Shown: in pieces, positions 44,943 to 53,858 of the stretch
Layout of the letters: each line of letters starts with the position of its first letter
Position numbering within the stretch: position 1 is the first letter of the stretch
Position numbers and translations under genes: made by a program
From: RGIG9115 sp045603225
GTDB lineage: Bacteria; Bacillota; Clostridia; UBA1381
DNA: 64,000 bases
Reading direction: 5' to 3'
Assembly (NCBI GenBank): GCA_045603225.1
Contig: JAZULT010000009.1
Coordinates: 5,705 to 69,704, forward strand
Notes under the pieces: generated by a model
What the model was told of the DNA's origin: nothing
Databases searched by the model: none
Seen by the model: the letters and a program-made list of their open reading frames with translations, nothing else

Positions 44943-46143
44943 TATTTTTCGTGAAGAGTTTATCACTGAAAAAAAAGAGATTTTAATAAAGTCTGACAGG
45001 TTTGAGGTGGAAGGTGTGAAATTTGCATCACCTAATGATAATCAAAAATTCAAAGGGGATATGTTTGCACAGGAAATTTTCAATTCGTATGTTACGGATT
45101 TTGAAAAGTCAGAAAAAGCTTGTTTTTTAGGAAAAGCAGACAAAGTTGATTCAATGGTACATGTATCTACTTTTTTATATCTTAACGATTTTATTTATAT
45201 GACGTATTACGCAAATACTCAGACAGATAAAGAAGACCCCTTGTATCAGGTGGCAAGACTTTGCTACTGTCCTGTAAATGATGTTGATAATAAGACATTT
45301 TTGGATGTACAGTCGGTAGGTGATACTTGTGGTGGAAAGAAAGTTGACCGTGTTTACGATACTATATTGATGAAAAAAGATGAAAAAACTCTTTATGTAT
45401 TATGGACGGCATCTTTGGATGAAAAATATTATCGTCTGTACCGTGAATTTGATGTTGAAACAAAAACTCTTGGAGAAGTACATATAAATAGATTTAAAGT
45501 TGGAGAGATTATAAATGATTTTTCTACATCAGGAATGGTAAATGCTCTTTATGAAAATGAAATCGGAGTAAAGCAGATGTATAGTGATATAGGCATTATG
45601 CAGAAGCTTTCAAGTCGTATGGAAAACGGAGAAAAGTATTATTATACAGGAGCGTACAGCGGTGATTTCAACTGTATAATAAAAAGTAAGGACTTTATTA
45701 CGTGGGAATATGTGTCACAACCTGATTTTCCTAATTTTTCAAAATGGGAAAATGCTGTGTATGTACACGAAGATAAATGTTATTATTTTGTAAGACAGCA
45801 TGATGAAATAAAATATGGATTTTTAACTTATTATGATTTAAAGGAAAAACGATGGGCAAAGCCTGTGTTTGTTGAGGATTGCCAGTCTCGTTCGGACTTT
45901 ATTATGTATAACGGAGAATTATATTTATTCTTTGCTCCTAATAACCGTGAGCATATAGGTGTTTTAAGAATTAATACCGAGGAATTGGTGAAATCTGAAG
46001 TTCTTTTCGTTGCTAATATGCATACAAGTTGTTTTTATCCATTTGTTCAGTACAATAATAAGAACACACTCAGTATGTCATATACAGTTGACAGAAAACA
46101 TATAAGACTTGCGGAATTTGATTTTGAAAAGTACACGGTTTAG
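44932..46143 (+). CDS. Cytoplasmic sialidase-like beta-propeller protein
   Basis: A 403-residue protein with no signal peptide. Repeating strand-rich motifs (FLYLNDFIYMTYYAN, KTLYVLWTASLDEKYYRLY, KDFITWEYVSQPDFP, MYNGELYLFFAPNN, NTLSMSYTVDRKHIRLAE) resemble the blades of the sialidase/BNR or five-bladed GH43-like propeller superfamily. I cannot name a catalytic residue, so it may be an enzyme, a phosphorylase-like protein or a binding protein. It follows the YgjV-like gene in an AraC-linked pair, so carbohydrate use is likely. The start at 44932 is backed by GAGGAG. A terminator follows at 46241. Confidence 0.6.
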   Translation: MKNNIFREEFITEKKEILIKSDRFEVEGVKFASPNDNQKFKGDMFAQEIFNSYVTDFEKSEKACFLGKADKVDSMVHVSTFLYLNDFIYMTYYANTQTDKEDPLYQVARLCYCPVNDVDNKTFLDVQSVGDTCGGKKVDRVYDTILMKKDEKTLYVLWTASLDEKYYRLYREFDVETKTLGEVHINRFKVGEIINDFSTSGMVNALYENEIGVKQMYSDIGIMQKLSSRMENGEKYYYTGAYSGDFNCIIKSKDFITWEYVSQPDFPNFSKWENAVYVHEDKCYYFVRQHDEIKYGFLTYYDLKEKRWAKPVFVEDCQSRSDFIMYNGELYLFFAPNNREHIGVLRINTEELVKSEVLFVANMHTSCFYPFVQYNNKNTLSMSYTVDRKHIRLAEFDFEKYTV

Positions 46144-46240
46144 GTAATAATATGATAAAGAAAAATGTATGTAAAACGCTGGTATTACCTAACATACTAT
46201 AAAAATACTCAAATTAACATTCACATGATAAATGTAATAG

Positions 46241-46293
46241 AAAAAAGTGATATATAAGCATTTACTGTAAAAGCAGTATATATCACTTTTTTT
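46241..46293 (+). terminator. Terminator after the beta-propeller gene
   Basis: AAAAAGTGATATATA pairs with TATATATCACTTTTT around a 20-nt loop, followed by further Ts. A second small hairpin (CCCCTCA, AGAT, TGAGGGG, 46338-46355) lacks a T-run. The rest of 46144-46489 holds only a TATAAT at 46448-46453, a likely -10 for the following cluster. Confidence 0.85.
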
Positions 46294-46489
46294 AACTTTA
46301 TAGGAAATTGCGACGTAACAGTATATAAAAAAAGAAACCCCTCAAGATTGAGGGGCAGTGGTGTTGAAGTGAGAGTCATCGCACTTTTTTATTTAAAAAA
46401 TTTAAAATACTATTACTTTTAATAGTGACGAATGCAAAAAAAAGATGTATAATTAAAAAAGAAAAGATATAGCGGAAGAAGGTGGTGCC

Positions 46490-46873
46490 ATGAGACGAAT
46501 TGTAATTAATATGCAGAATGCTTTGTTTTGCAACGCTATTTCCGAAACTCTTAAGAATTCCGGGAATGAATTCGACACTTATACGGTCGACTCGCCGGAT
46601 AACGTAGTTGACGATTGCAAATGGATTGCTCCGTATGCTCTGCTGATGGAGGTTACAGGGTACATTCCCTGGCGGCTGTGCGAACGGATGAAAATCCGTG
46701 ATGCCGTAAAAGCACAGCAACCCGAATGCAAGGTCGTTCTCATTGTTGATGAAAATACCGAAAAGGAGATTGCTCAGAAGGTCAAAGAATCAAAAAAAGA
46801 AGGACTTATAGACCAGTTCATTTATGGGTCAATATCTGCATCATATCTTGCGGATATTATTGATAGTTTGTAA
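46490..46873 (+). CDS. Degenerate receiver-like protein
   Basis: A 127-residue soluble protein with the strand-helix rhythm of a response-regulator receiver (RRIVINMQNALFCNAISETL, then CKVVLIVDENTEKEIAQKV and IDQFIYGSISASYLADII). The position of the phosphorylated aspartate holds no obvious acidic pocket (YALLMEVTG), so it would be an unphosphorylated pseudo-receiver. It opens the SPFH/SLH cluster 13 bp before the zinc-ribbon gene. The start has GAAGGTGG upstream. Role unknown; it could be a binding partner or an atypical sensor. Confidence 0.6.
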   Translation: MRRIVINMQNALFCNAISETLKNSGNEFDTYTVDSPDNVVDDCKWIAPYALLMEVTGYIPWRLCERMKIRDAVKAQQPECKVVLIVDENTEKEIAQKVKESKKEGLIDQFIYGSISASYLADIIDSL

Positions 46874-46886
46874 AGGGGGTATGAAC

Positions 46887-47966
46887 ATGGAAACCATTAA
46901 CAGTTACAAATGTCCGTGCTGTGGGGCACCGCTTGTATACAGTGGCGAGGAGCTTCATTGTGACTCCTGCGATAATACGTTCCCGCTTGAGACGATACAG
47001 CAGATGACTAAGGGGATGGAAGCGGCAAGCGGTGAGTCGAAATACGACTGGGAGCACTACGAGCCGAGAAGCTATGAGGACACAAGTGATATAAATCTTG
47101 CAAATTATTCCTGCCCGTCATGCGGGGCGGAAATAACAGGTGATGACACATTGGGCTCAACGGTTTGTCCGTATTGCGGACAGTCAACCATTGTAAAAGG
47201 TCAGTTCGAGGGCACACTCCGGCCTGACTACATAATTCCGTTCAAGGTTGATAAAACGGCGGCAATGTCGGCATTTGAAGCGGATTTCAAAAAGGCACCG
47301 TTTTTGCCTGATGAGTTTAAAAGCAAAAAGAAAATAGAGGAAATGGCGGGTGTTTACGTTCCGTTCTGGATGTTTGACTGCGACTGTGATGCGGCAATTA
47401 CATATAACGCAGAGAAAATCACCACATGGAGCGACTCAAACTATGACTACATCAAAACAGATTACTATAAACTGCTCAGAATTGGCAGTGTAGGATTTGC
47501 CAATATCCCGGTTGACGGTTCGAAAAAAGCCGATGATGCTTATATGGAAGCTGTTGAACCGTATGACTATAATGATGCAGTTGAATTCAACAGTGCATAT
47601 CTTTCAGGATATCTTGCTGATAAATACGATGTGTCTGTGGAAGAAAGTATAGACAGAGCCAACGAGCGTGTAAAAAATTCTACCGTTGAAGTTTTCAATG
47701 ACACAACAGACTCGTTTGAAGCGGTTACCCCGGAATATACAATGGTTGATTTTTCAAACGGTAAGGTAAGATATGCACTTCTTCCTGTGTGGATGCTTAA
47801 TATTAAATATCTTGATAAATATTATCAGTTTGCAATCAACGGTCAGACAGGAAAAGTAGTCGGCAGATACCCGGTCGACAAAAGTAAAAAGTGGAAATAT
47901 TTTGCAAAGGTTGCAGGTATTGCATATGTAGCTGCTGCGGCTGTTTGCTGGTATTTACTAAGATAA
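46887..47966 (+). CDS. Zinc-ribbon membrane protein (YdjG-like)
   Basis: A 359-residue protein with two N-terminal zinc ribbons: CPCCGAPLVYSGEELHCDSC (about residue 8) and CPSCGAEITGDDTLGSTVCP with YCGQS (about 76). The large middle domain has HWF-like aromatic segments, and one C-terminal transmembrane helix (about 335-357, VAGIAYVAAAAVCWYLL) ends the chain. This is the layout of B. subtilis YdjG, part of the pspA-ydjGHI envelope-stress operon. The start at 46887 is preferred, seven to eight bases after GGGGG; an ATG two codons earlier is too close. The next gene encodes a TPM protein like YdjH, 12 bp away. Confidence 0.85.
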   Translation: METINSYKCPCCGAPLVYSGEELHCDSCDNTFPLETIQQMTKGMEAASGESKYDWEHYEPRSYEDTSDINLANYSCPSCGAEITGDDTLGSTVCPYCGQSTIVKGQFEGTLRPDYIIPFKVDKTAAMSAFEADFKKAPFLPDEFKSKKKIEEMAGVYVPFWMFDCDCDAAITYNAEKITTWSDSNYDYIKTDYYKLLRIGSVGFANIPVDGSKKADDAYMEAVEPYDYNDAVEFNSAYLSGYLADKYDVSVEESIDRANERVKNSTVEVFNDTTDSFEAVTPEYTMVDFSNGKVRYALLPVWMLNIKYLDKYYQFAINGQTGKVVGRYPVDKSKKWKYFAKVAGIAYVAAAAVCWYLLR

Positions 47967-47978
47967 GGAGGGGCGGAT

Positions 47979-48752
47979 ATGAAAAAGATATTTTCTGTAA
48001 TTACACTTATAATTATTGTTTCATCGCTCCTTTGCATACCTGTGTCGGCTGAGTCTGAAAGTGCTCAGATTTATGACGGTGCAGGGTATTTGACTGAAAG
48101 TGAATTTGAAGAAATTTCGGGGATGCTTGAAGAAGTCAGAGCAAAATACGGTGTGGATGTTGTGATTTATACCGAAGCTGAAGAATTGCCTGGAAATCTG
48201 ACTGTTGACAATCACGCAAAGAGTATTTATGACGAAAAAGGCTATGGCTCGGAGAAGAATGAAGGTATTCTGCTTTATGTTTCGAGCGGTTCGAGGGAGT
48301 ATTGTCTTGACAATCACGCAAGAGGGATGATTACGGCAAACGGTGAAAAATATCTTGAAAACAAGGTTGTTCCGTTTCTGAAGGATGATGCGTATGCTGA
48401 CGCATTCAAAGCATATGCACAGTATAGCGAAGAGCTTCTGGAAATGGCGGCAAACGGAGAGCCGTTTGATGAAAAACAGTATAGCCGTTCCTATCTTCTT
48501 ACCGTTATCGGGCTCGGAATTCTGATTCCGCTCCTGCTTGCGTTTATAATGATGAAGATAAAGCTCGGTAAGATGAACACAGCAGTTGCTCAGAATTATG
48601 CTTCAAATTATATGAAAGAAGGAAGTTTTCATCTTGATGTAAACCAGGATATATTCTTATACAGTAACATTGTAAAGAAAGAAAAGCCAAAAGATGACTC
48701 TTCGTCAGATGATGAAGACGGTGGACACAGTACAAGAAGCGGTAGCTTTTAA
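47979..48752 (+). CDS. TPM-domain membrane protein (YdjH-like)
   Basis: A 257-residue protein with signal peptide (MKKIFSVITLIIIVSSLLCI, ending near VSAES) and a TPM domain (about 28-150; IYDGAGYLTESEFEEISGML, DVVIYTEAEEL, YGSEKNEGILLYVS). A transmembrane helix (about 170-190, VIGLGILIPLLLAFIMM) leads to a serine/acid-rich tail ending RSGSF. TPM domains occur in envelope quality-control and PSP-linked proteins; B. subtilis YdjH is the counterpart. The TPM domain would lie outside the membrane. In B. subtilis the SPFH gene follows directly; here six SLH and accessory loci intervene. Confidence 0.87.
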   Translation: MKKIFSVITLIIIVSSLLCIPVSAESESAQIYDGAGYLTESEFEEISGMLEEVRAKYGVDVVIYTEAEELPGNLTVDNHAKSIYDEKGYGSEKNEGILLYVSSGSREYCLDNHARGMITANGEKYLENKVVPFLKDDAYADAFKAYAQYSEELLEMAANGEPFDEKQYSRSYLLTVIGLGILIPLLLAFIMMKIKLGKMNTAVAQNYASNYMKEGSFHLDVNQDIFLYSNIVKKEKPKDDSSSDDEDGGHSTRSGSF

Positions 48753-48783
48753 AAATAAAATATTCAGAAAAGAGGGAAATTGC

Positions 48784-50592
48784 ATGAATAATGTATTTAA
48801 AAAAATTATGTCCTTGATGACAGGCGTGTCGATGCTGTTATCTTTAACCTCGGTTATGGCGGCAACGGATGAATATCCGTGCTGGCTTTCACTTCAGATT
48901 TATGAAGATAAAAATTATGATAATATATTTGATATTGGAGAAAATATACAAGGTCTTATGGTTAACTTCATTAATGAAGATAACAAAAAAACTTCTGTGG
49001 AAGTTGATGAGTACGGCAATACATATGCGGAATTGAAAGCGGGTGAGTACAGAATTCAGCTTGAATTGCCTGAGGGATATGAATTCTATTACGGAATATT
49101 ATCAGATATCCGTTCAGGAAATAATATCGAAAGCGAATTCATCGAAGCTGGAATTATTGAATTTCAATATACGGCACAGCAGTCAATGCAGGCTATGGAA
49201 ACAATTGTTTTAGCGCCTTTGTCAGACGGTTATCTCGGAGGAATTGTATGGGATGATAAAAACGGAAACCGTGAAATGTATGTAGAAGGAAAAGAGTACG
49301 AGGAATTCGAAGAAGGCGAAAGCGGAATTCCCGGTGCGATAATCAACATTTATGATGCAAACGGTGAGATGTTCGAATCAGTAGTCACTGACGAGGACGG
49401 TATGTACGGTATGGAAGTTATGCCTTATTCAGAATATACACTTGAGGTTATTCTGCCTGAGGGATATGAAGAATATGACGGAGTTATAGGTAAAGATAAT
49501 GAACGTGTAGTTACTTCAAAATCAGGCGATGAAACAATGGAAGATTTCTTCTTTATTGTGAAAGAAAATTCAGGTGGTGACGATGGAGGAGATGACAGTG
49601 GCGACAATTCATCAGATAAGCCTTTCGGTGATGAAGATGATGATTCGTCAAACAAGACTCCGAATGGTGGCAATACTTCATCGGATAAAATTCCTGATGG
49701 TGACGGTACAACTCCCGGCACTGTTCCGGGCGGAGAAGATGGTGGTGACGGCACAACTCCCGGTACTGTTCCGGGCGGAGAAGATGGCGACGGAACAACA
49801 CCGGGTACTGTTCCGGGCGGCGAAGATGATGGAGACGGTACAACTCCCGGTACTGTTCCGGGCGGTGAGGAAGATGGCGATGGTACAACTCCGGGAGGCG
49901 ATGGTGGAGGTGTATTGAAGCCGAAGCTAAACACAACTGACCACTACTCATATATTAAAGGTTATCCGGACGGGACAATCAAGCCTCAGGATAATATCTC
50001 AAGACAGGAAGTTGCAACTATCCTTTTCAGACTTCTTGATGACTCAGTAAGAGACCATTATTATTCAAAAGAAGTGACATTTGATGATATGACACTTGAA
50101 ATGTGGTCAATTACAGCGGTTTCAACCATGACAAAAGCGGGAGTTATTGCAGGTTATGAAGATGCTACATTCCGACCGGCAAACAATATTACAAGAGCTG
50201 AATTTGCAACTCTTTGTGCAAGATTTGATTCGGGAGGAAGCTACACAGGAGAACATATGTTCCCTGACATCGAAGGACACTGGGCTGCAAAGTATATTAA
50301 CCTTGCAGCAAGCAAAGGCTGGATTAAAGGTTATGAGGACGGAACGTTCAGACCAAATGCATATATCACAAGAGCAGAGGCGATGACTCTTATGAACAAC
50401 GTTCTTGAAAGAATTGTTGCTGATGACGGTATGCTTCCGGATATGATTACATGGCCTGACAATACTCCTGATAAATGGTACTATAAAGCAGTTCAGGAAG
50501 CTACAAATTCTCATTTTTATGTAAGAGAAGCAGGTCTTGAAAAATGGACCGTAATGAGAGAGCCCAGAGACTGGTCAACTCTTGAAAAATAA
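48784..50592 (+). CDS. SLH surface protein with SdrD-B-like domain and repeat linker
   Basis: A 602-residue exported protein. The start at 48784 lies before a signal peptide (MNNVFKKIMSLMTGVSMLLS, ending near VMAAT) with AGAGGG upstream. Two Cna/SdrD-B-like Ig modules follow (about 30-145 and 148-258, the second with GYLGGIVWDDKNGNREM). An acidic stretch and a Gly-Thr-Pro-rich repeat linker (about 305-376) lead to three SLH modules (about 380-560), with the second showing FDDMTLEMWSITAVSTM. The C-terminal tail (WPDN...WYY.AVQEATNSH) is nearly the same as in the giant vWA adhesin. Likely wall-bound adhesion or spacer protein. Confidence 0.85.
   Translation: MNNVFKKIMSLMTGVSMLLSLTSVMAATDEYPCWLSLQIYEDKNYDNIFDIGENIQGLMVNFINEDNKKTSVEVDEYGNTYAELKAGEYRIQLELPEGYEFYYGILSDIRSGNNIESEFIEAGIIEFQYTAQQSMQAMETIVLAPLSDGYLGGIVWDDKNGNREMYVEGKEYEEFEEGESGIPGAIINIYDANGEMFESVVTDEDGMYGMEVMPYSEYTLEVILPEGYEEYDGVIGKDNERVVTSKSGDETMEDFFFIVKENSGGDDGGDDSGDNSSDKPFGDEDDDSSNKTPNGGNTSSDKIPDGDGTTPGTVPGGEDGGDGTTPGTVPGGEDGDGTTPGTVPGGEDDGDGTTPGTVPGGEEDGDGTTPGGDGGGVLKPKLNTTDHYSYIKGYPDGTIKPQDNISRQEVATILFRLLDDSVRDHYYSKEVTFDDMTLEMWSITAVSTMTKAGVIAGYEDATFRPANNITRAEFATLCARFDSGGSYTGEHMFPDIEGHWAAKYINLAASKGWIKGYEDGTFRPNAYITRAEAMTLMNNVLERIVADDGMLPDMITWPDNTPDKWYYKAVQEATNSHFYVREAGLEKWTVMREPRDWSTLEK
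49699..49911 (+). repeat. Coding tandem repeat (GDGTTPGTVPGGE units)
   Basis: Five imperfect units of 42-45 bp encode GDGTTPGTVPGGED(D/G). The last unit is truncated. The repeat lies between the Ig-like region and the SLH modules and forms a flexible stalk. Unit number is likely to vary between strains. Confidence 0.9.
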
Positions 50593-50634
50593 AAATTATT
50601 ATAATGCCTGAAGGCACAGAAAGGATATGAAAAT

Positions 50635-52032
50635 ATGAAAAAATTATTATCACTTTTAATCACATTATGTATAACAACTGCCGCATTGCCGGCAACATTC
50701 GCAAACGGAGTTGAGGTTGATACCGATATCCCTATGGTAGACCTTAAGGAGCTTAAGAGCGAATGGAAAAAGGATCAGGATTTTGAGCTTGCTGATCCTG
50801 CACCGTGGAATCTTGACGAACTTAAACAGGTTGTTGATGTAGAAGACCCGAGAAGTGTTGCGGCATATTATGTATGGGCAGTAACACGTCTTGTTGACGA
50901 TTATGATGACGGTATGGAAATGATGAAATATCTCTTTGCAGACCTTGAGCCTTACGGAAGCGGATTTACAGAAGGCGGAATGTCGGGGAAAGCAGGATGG
51001 GATACATACTTTAATGAACGTCTTAAGAGTAACGATTATAAGTGGCTTCCGAGAGCATACTTCGACGGTGCTGAGGCGAGCAACGGATTTATCCCCGAAA
51101 GACCTTTGACACTTGAACTTTACTACAATAACACAAATACAGAAACAATTAACGCACAGAGCTTTGAACAACTCGGCAGACTTAACATTGTTTACTGGGT
51201 AATGAGCTATGCAGCAGGAAACAAAGTTAATATTACAGTAAGTAAATTTGACGGCAGTGACAGATGGTATGTAACAAGCGGAACAACTCCTTCAGCACTT
51301 TTCTATGATCAGAGAGCAGGTCTTACAAGCGAAGCAAAAGAAATAATAAAAACTGCTCCTAACGATGATAGTACAGCAGAAGAGCACAGTGCAAAATACG
51401 GCGGAGCAACAGAAGAACCTGCAGAACCTGAAGATGAACCTGAAGATGAACCTGAAAAGGAACCAGAACAACCAAAGGAAGAGCCTAAGGATGAAGAACC
51501 TAAGGACGAAGAACCGAAGGAAGAGCCTAAGGCAGAAAAAGACCTTCCGTTTACAGACGTTCCGGCAGGAAGCTATTTTGAAGATGCAGTTGCATGGGCA
51601 TTTGAAAAAAATGTAACAACAGGAACAACAGAAACAACATTCGGACCTTTTGCAAGCTGTACACGCGGTCAGGTTGTGACTTTCCTCTGGAGAGCGGCAG
51701 GCAAACCTGAACCGTCACAGAGCAACAATCCGTTTGCTGACGTAAGCAGCGATGCATATTACTACAATGCAGTACTCTGGGCAGTTGAAAACGGAATTAC
51801 GGCAGGAACATCGGAAAATGAATTTTCACCTGAACAGACCTGCAGCAGTGCGCATATTATAACATTCCTTTACCGTGCAATGGGTATCGGAAGCAATGGT
51901 TGGTATGAAGAAGCAAGAGGCTGGGCAAACGGTGCAGGACTTCTTGACGGAACAGGTTTGTCAGTAAATCCTGATGAGCTTTGTCCGAGAGGTGCAGTTG
52001 TTACATTCCTCTACAGAATATACAATAAATAA
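50635..52032 (+). CDS. SLH surface protein with acidic stalk
   Basis: A 465-residue exported protein: signal peptide (MKKLLSLLITLCITTAALPA), a globular domain (about 30-245), a Glu/Pro/Lys-rich linker with EEPKDE repeats (about 258-302) and three SLH modules (about 303-465; FTDVPAGSYFEDAVAWAF, FADVSSDAYYYNAVLWAV, then a divergent third). The globular part (PWNLDELKQVVDVEDPRSVA, LGRLNIVYWVMSYAAGNKV) looks like an uncharacterised domain that I associate with SPFH-linked clusters, but I cannot name it firmly. These SLH modules are unlike those in the preceding gene, so the proteins were not simply duplicated. Confidence 0.8.
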   Translation: MKKLLSLLITLCITTAALPATFANGVEVDTDIPMVDLKELKSEWKKDQDFELADPAPWNLDELKQVVDVEDPRSVAAYYVWAVTRLVDDYDDGMEMMKYLFADLEPYGSGFTEGGMSGKAGWDTYFNERLKSNDYKWLPRAYFDGAEASNGFIPERPLTLELYYNNTNTETINAQSFEQLGRLNIVYWVMSYAAGNKVNITVSKFDGSDRWYVTSGTTPSALFYDQRAGLTSEAKEIIKTAPNDDSTAEEHSAKYGGATEEPAEPEDEPEDEPEKEPEQPKEEPKDEEPKDEEPKEEPKAEKDLPFTDVPAGSYFEDAVAWAFEKNVTTGTTETTFGPFASCTRGQVVTFLWRAAGKPEPSQSNNPFADVSSDAYYYNAVLWAVENGITAGTSENEFSPEQTCSSAHIITFLYRAMGIGSNGWYEEARGWANGAGLLDGTGLSVNPDELCPRGAVVTFLYRIYNK

Positions 52033-52048
52033 TTAAAGAAATGAGGGA

Positions 52049-52282
52049 ATGCTTACTTATTTTTCAAGCACAACAGAGTTTGAATGGACTGAAGGTGAAG
52101 ACGGTTCGGTTGTTTGTACATATCTTGACGAAAAATTTATAGAAACATATAAAAGAGATAAATTCGAAGCCAAGCTCGACGGTGATGTTCTTACAGGCGG
52201 TCTGCTTTACGGATTTGAGTTTACGGTAGCGAAAGACGGTACTGATGCGGCAGATCCCGCACTTTACGTGCCCGAAGCTTAA
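52049..52282 (+). CDS. Small ORF, possible fragment of an exported protein
   Basis: A 77-residue frame after the SLH gene, with GAGGG only a few bases upstream of ATG 52049. The product (TEFEWTEGEDGSVVCTYLD, FEAKLDGDVLTGGLLYGFEF) has the strand pattern of an extracellular domain but no signal peptide. That suggests a truncated 3' remnant of a larger secreted or lipoprotein gene. It may still be translated by coupling. No family recognised. Confidence 0.4.
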   Translation: MLTYFSSTTEFEWTEGEDGSVVCTYLDEKFIETYKRDKFEAKLDGDVLTGGLLYGFEFTVAKDGTDAADPALYVPEA

Positions 52283-52295
52283 TTTATGAGGAGGA

Positions 52296-52320
52296 GGTGC
52301 AGGACGGGATGTTCTGTACC
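52296..52320 (+). other. Hairpin in the leader of the next SLH gene
   Basis: GGTGCAGGA pairs with TTCTGTACC (two G-T pairs) around CGGGATG. No T-run follows, so it is more likely an RNA stabiliser or processing site than a terminator. It lies 32 bp before the next start codon. Confidence 0.4.
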
Positions 52321-52351
52321 TTCTTGTGAAATATGAAAGGACGTGGAATAA

Positions 52352-53809
52352 ATGAAAAGATTTTTATCAATTTTACTTGCACTTACGATGTGCATCAGCA
52401 TGGCGGCAGCTGTATTTGCCGCAGATATAAATTTTACTGATGTAAGTACAAGTGACTGGTTTTATAATGATGTTAAAACTGCCGTTGAAGCAGGTTTGGT
52501 AAATGGCAAAAGTGCAACAGCATTTGCACCGAATGATAATCTTACATATGCAGAATCAATCAAGCTTGCGGCTTGTATGAATCAGGTGTATATGAAAGGA
52601 GAGGTTACTCTCGCAAACGGTGAACCGTGGTATAAGCCTTATGTAGATTACTGCATGGAAAATGGAATTATTGACAAGGAATATAACTATTCTGAAAATG
52701 CAACAAGAGCAGATTATATGGGCATCTTTGCAAAGGCACTTCCTGATGATGGATTAGAGGTAATTAACAATGTTCCCGACAACTCTATCCCGGATGTACC
52801 TTCTTCAAGAGCATATGCTGCAGGTGTTTACAAGCTCTACAGAGCAGGTATACTCCGGGGTGTTGATGATGCTCACAACTGCAATCCTTCAGCAAACATC
52901 ACAAGAGCAGAGGTTGCGGCAATCCTCACCCGTATGATGAATAAAGACAAGAGAGTGGAATTTGAAATGCCGGAATCTAAAGGAACTCTTTCAAATGAAG
53001 GAACAATAGATGATGATATAACAAATATGATTCCTGCAACTGAATTCAAAAACGAGCCTGCTGATGAACCAAATGACGAACCAAAGGGTGATCCGATTAT
53101 AGAAGACGTAGAAATTAAAACAGAATATGAGGCGGTCGTTGTAAAACCTGTAGCTTCTGAAAAGTATGAATTTGAGTCTGATAATAACAACTATATACTC
53201 TCTGTTCTTACTATACACAAGCAGCCTGTAGGCAAGGAATATGAAGAATACGGAGCGAAGCATGAGCTTGAGGTACAGGTGTATGGCGGCAAACCACCGT
53301 ATAAATATGAATGGCAGTATAATGGTTTCAGAAATCAGAAAACAGTGATTGAAAACGGTGATTACGCAATTGGGGCGGCAGACAGCATTCTTACGCTTTC
53401 GGTTGAAAAGGAAAATACTCTTCTGGGTGTGGCGATTTCATGTAAAATAACCGACAGTGAAGGGGCTGAGCTTGTATCTGATTCAGTAAAGGTTTACGGA
53501 CCGTTCTCTATGCCTGTTGATTCGTATACCATTAATAAAGCCGTTCAGGAATATGAGCTTGCGGGAAAAATTGCTGACGGAATAATCAGAAAAGGCGATA
53601 AGGTTTCCGTAGAAAGAGACGGTAAAATCATCGCAACAGGTACAGCAATTGACCTTAAGATGTTTGATAAGTCATTGGAAGAGGGAGTTAAAAACGATAA
53701 TATCGGCATCGTGTTCGAGCTTTCTGAGGGTGTAGCACCTAAAACGGGCGATACCGTAATCAAGTATAAGGATACACACGTTGTTGATACAAGTGATGTT
53801 GTGAATTAA
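52352..53809 (+). CDS. SLH surface protein with Ig-like domain
   Basis: A 485-residue exported protein whose SLH modules sit at the N-terminus, right after the signal peptide (MKRFLSILLALTMCISMAAA). The modules span about 22-200 (INFTDVSTSDWFYNDVKTAV, WYKPYVDYCMENGIIDKEYN, then YAAGVYKLYRAGILRGVDD with NPSANITRAEVAAIL). An acidic linker leads to an Ig/PKD-like fold (about 285-390, with PYKYEWQYNG) and a final beta-barrel-like segment (about 395-475). Anchored near the wall with its Ig part outward. It precedes the DUF4428 gene by 49 bp. Confidence 0.8.
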   Translation: MKRFLSILLALTMCISMAAAVFAADINFTDVSTSDWFYNDVKTAVEAGLVNGKSATAFAPNDNLTYAESIKLAACMNQVYMKGEVTLANGEPWYKPYVDYCMENGIIDKEYNYSENATRADYMGIFAKALPDDGLEVINNVPDNSIPDVPSSRAYAAGVYKLYRAGILRGVDDAHNCNPSANITRAEVAAILTRMMNKDKRVEFEMPESKGTLSNEGTIDDDITNMIPATEFKNEPADEPNDEPKGDPIIEDVEIKTEYEAVVVKPVASEKYEFESDNNNYILSVLTIHKQPVGKEYEEYGAKHELEVQVYGGKPPYKYEWQYNGFRNQKTVIENGDYAIGAADSILTLSVEKENTLLGVAISCKITDSEGAELVSDSVKVYGPFSMPVDSYTINKAVQEYELAGKIADGIIRKGDKVSVERDGKIIATGTAIDLKMFDKSLEEGVKNDNIGIVFELSEGVAPKTGDTVIKYKDTHVVDTSDVVN

Positions 53810-53858
53810 ATTGTAATTTATCAACATATTTTCAATAAAATATTAAGGAGGTTTCATC

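Noticed and set aside
49699..49911. Non-coding minisatellite or CRISPR
   Set aside because: The repeat is in frame within an SLH protein gene and keeps its amino-acid pattern, so it is a coding stalk.
49425..49934. Pro/Ser-rich minus-strand frame (169 codons)
   Set aside because: Artefact of the GDGTTPGTVPGGE coding repeat read backwards.
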